Shown here piece by piece: positions 58,768-64,000 of a stretch of 64,000 nt of DNA. The position numbers and the translations under genes were made by a program. Origin of the DNA: Methylomonas sp. EFPC3 (lineage in GTDB: Bacteria > Pseudomonadota > Gammaproteobacteria > Methylococcales > Methylomonadaceae); assembly GCF_029643245.1 (NCBI RefSeq), contig NZ_CP116398.1:3654372-3718371 (forward strand), read 5' to 3'. The notes beneath the pieces were generated by a model. That model was given only the letters and a program-made list of their open reading frames with translations, was not told where the DNA came from and did not search any database. Position 1 is the stretch's first letter, and every line of letters starts with the position of its first letter.

Positions 58768-60204
58768 ATGAAGCAATCCTTACAGCTCCGCATCGGTCAA
58801 AGTTTGACCATGACGCCGCAGTTGCAGCAGGCAATAAAACTGCTGCAAATGTCGACTTTGGATTTGCAGCAGGAAATTCAGCAGGCGCTGGAATCCAATA
58901 TGATGCTGGAATTGGACGAAGAAGAGCTGCCGGCTTTGGAGTTTCGCGATAAAAAGCTCGACAACACCGACCAAGTCACCAGCGAAGGCTCCCAAACCGA
59001 TATGCCGGACGAGTTGCCGGTCGATGTCAGTTGGGACGATGTTTACGAAAGTTCGTTGCCGAGCAGCGGCGATGACGGCGACACGCCCGAATTCGAAACC
59101 TTTCGCGGTAAATCCGAAACCTTGCACGACCACTTACTGTGGCAATTGGATCTGATTCCAATCTCGGATCGCGATTATGCAATTGCGGTAGCGATTATCG
59201 ACGCAATCAACGACGACGGTTATGTCGCCAGCGATCTGCAGGACATTTTTCAAGGTTTGCTGGAGCAGTTGGAGGGCTTGGAATTCGACGAGGTTCAGGC
59301 CGTGCTGCATCGGATTCAGAATTTCGATCCGGTCGGTGTTGCGGCGCTGGATTTGGCCGACTGCCTGCGGTTGCAATTGCAGCAATTGCCGGATAACACC
59401 CGCTACAAGGCTGAAGCCTTGGATTTTGTGCACCGGCATCTGGATTTGCTGACCAGTTGCGATCAGGTCCGCTTGATGAAACGGGTCGGGCTCAGCGAAG
59501 ACGAATTGAAAGGTATATTGGCCTTGATTCGGACCTTGGACCCCAAGCCGGGAGCCAGCTTGCAGGAAGTCGATGTCGAATATGTCGTGCCCGACGTGTT
59601 CGTGGTCAAAGTTAACGGCCAATGGCTGGTCAGCTTGAACCCGGACATCGCGCCGAAATTGCGCATCAACCCCTTCTATTCCGGCATGATCAAGCGCGCG
59701 GACAACAGTTCAGACAATGTCAGCATGAAAAACCATTTGCAGGAAGCGCGCTGGTTTATCAAAAGTCTGCATAGCCGTAACGACACTTTGTTGCGGGTCG
59801 CAAAAAGTATCGTCGAAAAACAAGGCGATTTTTTCGAGCATGGGGCGATCGCAATGAAGCCGATGGTGTTGCGGGATATCGCCGAGGAACTGGAGTTGCA
59901 CGAATCGACGATCTCGCGGGTGACCACGCAGAAATACATGCACACTCCCCATGGGGTGATCGAATTCAAATACTTTTTCTCCAGCCACGTCAGTACCGAT
60001 GGCGGAGGCGAGTGCTCGGCAACGGCAATCCGGGCGCTGATAAAAGAGTTGGTCGGCAACGAAAATCCGGCCAAGCCGTTAAGCGATAGTAAAATATCGG
60101 ATTTATTGAACGAGAAGGGCATTAACGTCGCGCGCCGTACCATCGCCAAATACCGGGAAGCGATGTCCATCCCTTCAACCAGCCAGCGGAAAAGGCACAT
60201 TTAA
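58768..60204 (+). CDS. rpoN: RNA polymerase sigma-54 factor
   Basis: Sigma factor for nitrogen and other enhancer-dependent promoters. The 478-aa protein has the Gln/Leu-rich region I (MTPQLQQAIKLLQMSTLDLQ), an acidic region II, the core-binding domain and the C-terminal RpoN box ARRTIAKYRE. ATG 58768 is the family start; the upstream frame is lptB shadow. hpf follows 39 bp later. Confidence 0.97.
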   Translation: MKQSLQLRIGQSLTMTPQLQQAIKLLQMSTLDLQQEIQQALESNMMLELDEEELPALEFRDKKLDNTDQVTSEGSQTDMPDELPVDVSWDDVYESSLPSSGDDGDTPEFETFRGKSETLHDHLLWQLDLIPISDRDYAIAVAIIDAINDDGYVASDLQDIFQGLLEQLEGLEFDEVQAVLHRIQNFDPVGVAALDLADCLRLQLQQLPDNTRYKAEALDFVHRHLDLLTSCDQVRLMKRVGLSEDELKGILALIRTLDPKPGASLQEVDVEYVVPDVFVVKVNGQWLVSLNPDIAPKLRINPFYSGMIKRADNSSDNVSMKNHLQEARWFIKSLHSRNDTLLRVAKSIVEKQGDFFEHGAIAMKPMVLRDIAEELELHESTISRVTTQKYMHTPHGVIEFKYFFSSHVSTDGGGECSATAIRALIKELVGNENPAKPLSDSKISDLLNEKGINVARRTIAKYREAMSIPSTSQRKRHI

Positions 60205-60243
60205 TCGATCGGGAAGCACAATTTTTAAAAACAGGAGTATTCC

Positions 60244-60534
60244 ATGCAAGTTAGTATCACAGGCCATCACGTAGAAGTTACCGAGGCGTTGAAAGCTTAT
60301 GTCGAAGAAAAAATCGGCAAAATCAAACGCCATTTCGACAACGTCGTTGATGTCCATGTCATTTTGACCGTTGAAAAACTGGAGCAAAAAGCCGAAGCGG
60401 CAGTACAGGTCAGCGGTGCCAAGCTTTATGCGGAAGACGTGCAAGAAGACATGTATGCAGCGATCGACAATATGGTCGACAAGCTCGACCGCCAAATCGT
60501 CAAGCACAAAGAAAAATCTCAAAACCATCGTTAA
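60244..60534 (+). CDS. hpf: Ribosome hibernation promoting factor, short form
   Basis: A 96-aa protein that binds the 30S channel and promotes 100S dimers in stationary phase. It contains the family motifs MQVSITGHHVEVTEALKAYV and DVQEDMYAAIDNMVDKLDRQ. The short (non-dimerising-tail) form of gammaproteobacteria. An AGGAG site precedes ATG 60244. In many gammaproteobacteria ptsN comes next; here rapZ follows after 55 bp. Confidence 0.95.
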   Translation: MQVSITGHHVEVTEALKAYVEEKIGKIKRHFDNVVDVHVILTVEKLEQKAEAAVQVSGAKLYAEDVQEDMYAAIDNMVDKLDRQIVKHKEKSQNHR

Positions 60535-60547
60535 TCGGATATTCGGC

Positions 60548-60580
60548 GACACGGGATGAAAACGGCTTTCGTCTCGTGTC
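60548..60580. promoter_or_regulatory. Long hairpin in the hpf-rapZ gap
   Basis: A 14-bp stem (60548-60561 with 60567-60580; two G-U wobbles on the plus-strand RNA) closed by loop ACGGC, ending 9 bp before the rapZ start. No T tract follows. It may be an RNA-processing or translation-control element, or a Rho-dependent terminator. Confidence 0.45.
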
Positions 60581-60589
60581 CAGTCAACC

Positions 60590-61447
60590 ATGAAGCTTGT
60601 TATCGTCAGCGGTTTATCGGGGTCGGGCAAGAGTATCGCGTTGGATACTCTGGAAGATTGCGGCTATTACTGCATCGATAACCTGCCGGTCGCATTGCTG
60701 GCCGACTTTGTCGATCACGTGATGCTGAAAAACCAAGCCACTTACAGCAAAACCGCGATCGGCATCGATGCTCGCAATCGGTCCGACAATTTGGCCGAGT
60801 TTCCGGACAGTCTGACTTCAATTCGTAACAAGGGTATCGACTGCGAACTGGTGTACATGGAAGCGGATGAGAACATCATCCTGAAGCGCTACAGCGAAAC
60901 CCGTCGCCGCCACCCGCTCAGCACCGAGAGCCGGCCTTTGCGCGAAGCCTTGGAAATCGAGCGGGAGATGTTGCGTCCGCTGGCCTTGAGAGCCGATATC
61001 GTCATCGACACCAGCTATACGCATTACCATCAATTACGGGATTTATTGAAAAACCGGCTGGGTGAGAAAGGCAAAAACTCGCTGTCGATTCTGTTCCAGT
61101 CGTTCGGTTTCAAATACGGAATTCCGCTGGACGCCGACTTTGTGTTCGATGCCCGTAGTCTGCCCAACCCTTATTGGGCGCCTGAGCTAAGGGGCTTAAC
61201 CGGCAGAAATCCCGCGGTTGCCGATTTTTTGCAGAACGATCCGGCCGTAAAGGAGTTTCTACACGATATCGGTTACTTCATCGGCCGTTGGGCGCCGCGG
61301 TTCGAATCGGATAACCGCAGTTATTTGACTATTGCGATCGGTTGTACCGGCGGCCAGCACCGTTCGGTTTATCTGGTCGAAGCTTTAAGCAAACATTTTC
61401 AAACGATTACCGCCAACGTCATCGTCAGGCATCGGGAGTTGCGGTAA
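60590..61447 (+). CDS. rapZ: RNase adapter protein RapZ
   Basis: A 285-aa RNA-binding nucleotide-dependent protein. In E. coli it guides RNase E to the GlmZ sRNA and so sets amino-sugar supply to cell-wall and LPS synthesis. It shows Walker A GLSGSGKSIAL, the CYYCIDNLP segment (GYYCIDNLPVAL), RRRHPLS and the C-terminal IGCTGGQHRSVYLVE. The family is certain; whether this species has GlmY/GlmZ sRNAs is unknown. Confidence 0.97.
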   Translation: MKLVIVSGLSGSGKSIALDTLEDCGYYCIDNLPVALLADFVDHVMLKNQATYSKTAIGIDARNRSDNLAEFPDSLTSIRNKGIDCELVYMEADENIILKRYSETRRRHPLSTESRPLREALEIEREMLRPLALRADIVIDTSYTHYHQLRDLLKNRLGEKGKNSLSILFQSFGFKYGIPLDADFVFDARSLPNPYWAPELRGLTGRNPAVADFLQNDPAVKEFLHDIGYFIGRWAPRFESDNRSYLTIAIGCTGGQHRSVYLVEALSKHFQTITANVIVRHRELR

Positions 61448-61450
61448 CCC

Positions 61451-61471
61451 CGGGCCGCCGGCCCTCTTTTT
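61451..61471 (+). terminator. Weak intrinsic terminator after rapZ
   Basis: GGGCC-GCC-GGCCC followed by TCTTTTT. The stem is short, so it may attenuate and not fully stop transcription into mgtE. Confidence 0.4.
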
Positions 61472-61483
61472 GGTTTTGTACCT

Positions 61484-62842
61484 ATGACATCAGCAGTGAA
61501 GCTCGAAAACGCGGAATCTCTATTGGATCGGACGCTGGAAGTTTTGGCCAACGGCTCGCAAATCGAAATCAGAAACTTGGTGCGGTCCCTTTATCCGGCG
61601 GAAGCGGCGCATATTCTCGAAGCCTTGGATCCCGAACAGCGCGCAAAACTCTGGGCGTTGATTCCACCCGGAGTGATTGGCGAAATCCTGGTGGAGGTTA
61701 ACGTCGAAGTCGGTGCCGGTCTGCTGAAAATCACCGACCGCAAAGACCTGATTGCCGCGACCGAGTCGATGGGTGCCGACGGCATGGTTGATCTATTGCA
61801 TGTGCTGCCTGAGCCGTTGTTGTCGCAAATCATGGAATCGATTGGGGTGCATAACCGTAACCGGATCGAAAAGGCTTTGAGTTACGGGGAGCATACTGCT
61901 GGCGGCATTATGTCCGACGACGTGCTGACGATACGCGGCGACGTCACATTGGATGTTGTTTCGCGATACTTGCGCTTGCGCGGCAACATTCCAGCCAATA
62001 CTGATAGTCTGATCGTTGTCGATCGTAAGGAACACTTTCAGGGGGTATTGCCGCTCAGCCAGTTACTGAGCCATGACCCGCATACCAAGGTTGCCGCTGT
62101 GATGGATACCCGAATTGCCGGCATTTCTTACCGGATGCCAAGTCGTGACGTTGCCGGAGTATTTGAGCGGCGCAAATTGCTGTCTGTTCCGGTGTTGGCG
62201 GATGACGGCAGAGTGGTCGGGCGGATAGCAGTCGACGACGTTATCGGTTTAATCAGGGACGAAGCGGACCATTCGCTGATGAGCATGGCCGGTTTGAGCG
62301 AAGAGCAGGACATGTTTGCACCGGTGGTCAGCAGCGCCAAGCGTCGGGCTCTCTGGCTAGGCGTAAATCTGCTGACGGCTTTTCTGGCGGCCTCGGTGAT
62401 CGATTTGTTCGAAGACGCTATCCAACAGATTGTGGCGCTGGCCGTGCTGATGCCGATTGTGGCCAGCATGGGCGGTATTGCCGGCAGTCAGACTTTAACC
62501 TTGGTGGTCAGAGGTCTGGCCTTACGCCAAGTCACTGGTAGCAATGCCGGGCGCTTATTGTTTAAGGAGATTTCGGTCGGCTTGTTGAACGGTTTGGTGT
62601 GGGCCTGTGTGGTAGCCCTGGTGGCTGGTATGTGGTTTCACCGCCCGGATGTCGGAATATTGCTGGGTGTGGCGATGTTGATCAATCTGGTCTGTGCCGC
62701 TTTGTCCGGTGTGGCGATACCGGTTTTGCTGAACAAGATGGGGATTGATCCGGCCCTGGCCGGCGGGGTGTTATTGACTACAGTCACCGATGTGGTTGGT
62801 TTTACAGCCTTTTTGGGTTTGGCGACCTTGTTTCTCCTTTAA
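61484..62842 (+). CDS. mgtE: Magnesium transporter MgtE
   Basis: A 452-aa Mg2+ channel. It has an N-terminal helical MgtE_N domain (~20-125), a tandem CBS pair (~135-260, starting EHTAGGIMSDDVLT) and five membrane helices in the C-terminal ~180 residues, with the pore-region signatures VLMPIVASMGGIAGSQTLTL and DPALAGGVLLTTVTDVVGF. All regulatory and pore parts look complete. Confidence 0.95.
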   Translation: MTSAVKLENAESLLDRTLEVLANGSQIEIRNLVRSLYPAEAAHILEALDPEQRAKLWALIPPGVIGEILVEVNVEVGAGLLKITDRKDLIAATESMGADGMVDLLHVLPEPLLSQIMESIGVHNRNRIEKALSYGEHTAGGIMSDDVLTIRGDVTLDVVSRYLRLRGNIPANTDSLIVVDRKEHFQGVLPLSQLLSHDPHTKVAAVMDTRIAGISYRMPSRDVAGVFERRKLLSVPVLADDGRVVGRIAVDDVIGLIRDEADHSLMSMAGLSEEQDMFAPVVSSAKRRALWLGVNLLTAFLAASVIDLFEDAIQQIVALAVLMPIVASMGGIAGSQTLTLVVRGLALRQVTGSNAGRLLFKEISVGLLNGLVWACVVALVAGMWFHRPDVGILLGVAMLINLVCAALSGVAIPVLLNKMGIDPALAGGVLLTTVTDVVGFTAFLGLATLFLL

Positions 62843-62910
62843 GGGTTTGTGCTTTTTGTTACGGAAAATGGTAGTATTCCGGACGTACAGCAGCTTATTT
62901 TCCAAAATAA

Positions 62911-63654
62911 ATGTCTACCGGCGCACCAATTACGCAAAAAACAGCTTTGGAGTTCAAAAGCACGTCGCTGACAGTGCCGGTATTGCTGCTAGCCGGTAAC
63001 GACGTGGTCCTGATCGATCAACAATTGCAGGAAAAAGTCGCGCAAGCGCCCGAGTTTTTTAAAAATTCGCCGCTCTTGATCGATTTGCAAAAGCTTAACG
63101 CTCAAAATCTCGAACTGGATTTTACCGAAATCGTCGCTTTGGTCCGCAAACACGGGTTCATGCCGATCGGTATTCGCGGTGGCAACCAAAAACAAACCGA
63201 CGATGCTCTGGCAATTAATTTGCCGCATTATTCCCTGCATGGCGCCAATGCGCCGCTCGCTGCCAACAAACCTGCCGCAAAAACATTGCCGCCGCCAGTT
63301 GCTGAAGAGCCGAAGCAGCAAACTCAGCTTGTGGAAAACAAACTGGTCGTGCAACCGGTCCGTTCCGGGCAACGGGTCTATGCGAAAGGGGATTTGATCG
63401 TTACCGCAACGGTGAGCGCCGGCGCCGAAATCATGGCCGAGGGCAATATTCACATCTACGGTTCGCTCCGTGGCAGAGCTTTGGCTGGCGTGTTGGGCGA
63501 TACTGCCGCCCGTATTTTCTGCTCGGACCTGCAAGCCGAATTGATTTCAATCGCCGGGATTTACCAGCTGAGCGAAGATTTGAGCAAATATCCGGCGCAT
63601 AAGCCGTTACAGATCAGTCTGGATAATCAAGCCCTGATTATTAAAGAGTTTTAA
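62911..63654 (+). CDS. minC: Septum site-determining protein MinC
   Basis: A 247-aa FtsZ-assembly inhibitor. The N-terminal domain (~1-100) is followed by a Pro/Ala/Gln-rich linker (~112-145) and a C-terminal right-handed beta-helix (VRSGQRVYAKGDLIVTATVS, then GNIHIYGSLRGRALAG) that binds MinD. minD follows 21 bp later; minE presumably lies beyond the window. Confidence 0.95.
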   Translation: MSTGAPITQKTALEFKSTSLTVPVLLLAGNDVVLIDQQLQEKVAQAPEFFKNSPLLIDLQKLNAQNLELDFTEIVALVRKHGFMPIGIRGGNQKQTDDALAINLPHYSLHGANAPLAANKPAAKTLPPPVAEEPKQQTQLVENKLVVQPVRSGQRVYAKGDLIVTATVSAGAEIMAEGNIHIYGSLRGRALAGVLGDTAARIFCSDLQAELISIAGIYQLSEDLSKYPAHKPLQISLDNQALIIKEF

Positions 63655-63675
63655 GCTTTTCTTGGAGGAATAATT

Positions 63676-64000
63676 TTGGCCAGAATAATCGTAGTAACAT
63701 CGGGAAAAGGTGGTGTGGGCAAAACCACGACCAGTGCCGCGATCGCGATGGGTTTGGCGAAGCGGGGGCACAAGACTGCCGTGATCGATTTCGATGTGGG
63801 GCTGCGCAACCTCGATTTGATCATGGGGTGTGAACGCCGCGTGGTTTACGATTTGGTTAACGTGATCAACAATGAAGCGACTCTGAATCAAGCCTTGATC
63901 AAGGACAAACGCTGCGAGCAACTGTACATACTGCCCGCCTCGCAAACCCGCGACAAAGATGCGTTGACGACCGAAGGCGTCGGCAAGATTTTGGAAGAGT
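63676..64000 (+). CDS. minD: Septum site-determining ATPase MinD, 3' partial
   Basis: A membrane-associated ATPase that recruits MinC to the cell poles. Only the first 108 codons are present. The deviant Walker A KGGVGKTT (SGKGGVGKTTTSAAIA) and VIDFDVGLRNLDLIMG are diagnostic. GGAGGA (63664-63669) sits 6 nt before a TTG start at 63676, giving LARIIVVTSGKGG; no ATG fits. The gene is cut by the window end. Confidence 0.96.
   Translation, partial: MARIIVVTSGKGGVGKTTTSAAIAMGLAKRGHKTAVIDFDVGLRNLDLIMGCERRVVYDLVNVINNEATLNQALIKDKRCEQLYILPASQTRDKDALTTEGVGKILEE

Overview
This window looks like chromosome from a GC-rich gammaproteobacterium. The 49.6-63 kb block follows the gene order known from Pseudomonas and E. 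coli relatives: his genes, murA, mla, kdsD, kdsC, lptCAB, rpoN, hpf, rapZ. Two proteins with exosortase-type PEP/VPLPA C-terminal tails, the IS content and the codon style suggest a Methylococcales-type (Methylomonas-like) methanotroph. That placement is inference, because no methane-oxidation gene is present.

Layout. (1) 0-19 kb: a potassium channel with a separate RCK subunit facing a K+/H+ antiporter, dsbB, a DnaA-box cluster upstream of priA, a DUF5765-like membrane protein and a nitroreductase. A presumptive sensory operon follows: TonB-dependent receptor, periplasmic ABC-type binding protein, and a 1477-aa hybrid kinase with GGDEF and EAL domains. An NlpC/P60 lipoprotein and a membrane Ser/Thr kinase lie on the other strand. 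(2) 19.1-27.4 kb: an accessory island. Two near-identical 1.6-kb IS1111-type (IS110 family) elements in inverted orientation enclose an integron-type gene-cassette array with four complete attC sites and no integrase. The right-hand IS is broken by two 131-bp MITEs, both inserted at CTAG. REP-like palindromes surround the island and appear to be the IS target. Small AT-rich lipoprotein and orphan genes follow. (3) 27.4-30.4 kb: orphan genes, a phage-type muramidase, an 0.8-kb gene-poor stretch and a PEP-CTERM protein. (4) 30.5-44.7 kb: housekeeping genes (SelW-like, mpl, apaG-apaH, speD, OsmC-like, crp/vfr, dienelactone hydrolase, MFS, OmlA-like, selO), then a 1246-aa retention-module protein with six almost identical 315-bp repeats. 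(5) 44.7-64 kb: a VPLPA-CTERM protein, aceE-aceF, hisD-hisG-murA-mlaBDEF on the minus strand, and kdsD-kdsC-lptCAB-rpoN-hpf-rapZ-mgtE-minC-minD on the plus strand, with minD cut by the window end.

How the genes work together. The 49.6-63 kb block is an envelope module: MurA makes a peptidoglycan precursor, Mla moves phospholipid, KdsD/KdsC make Kdo, and LptC/A/B export LPS. RpoN, Hpf and RapZ add regulation, and MinC/D place the septum. Compared with the classical order, mlaC, ibaG, ptsN and hisC are missing from their usual slots. The most interesting structure is the cassette array boxed by IS1111 elements. It includes two successive 303-bp cassettes, each with a long perfect hairpin inside a 42-codon reading frame, and a candidate guide-RNA region downstream of each transposase.
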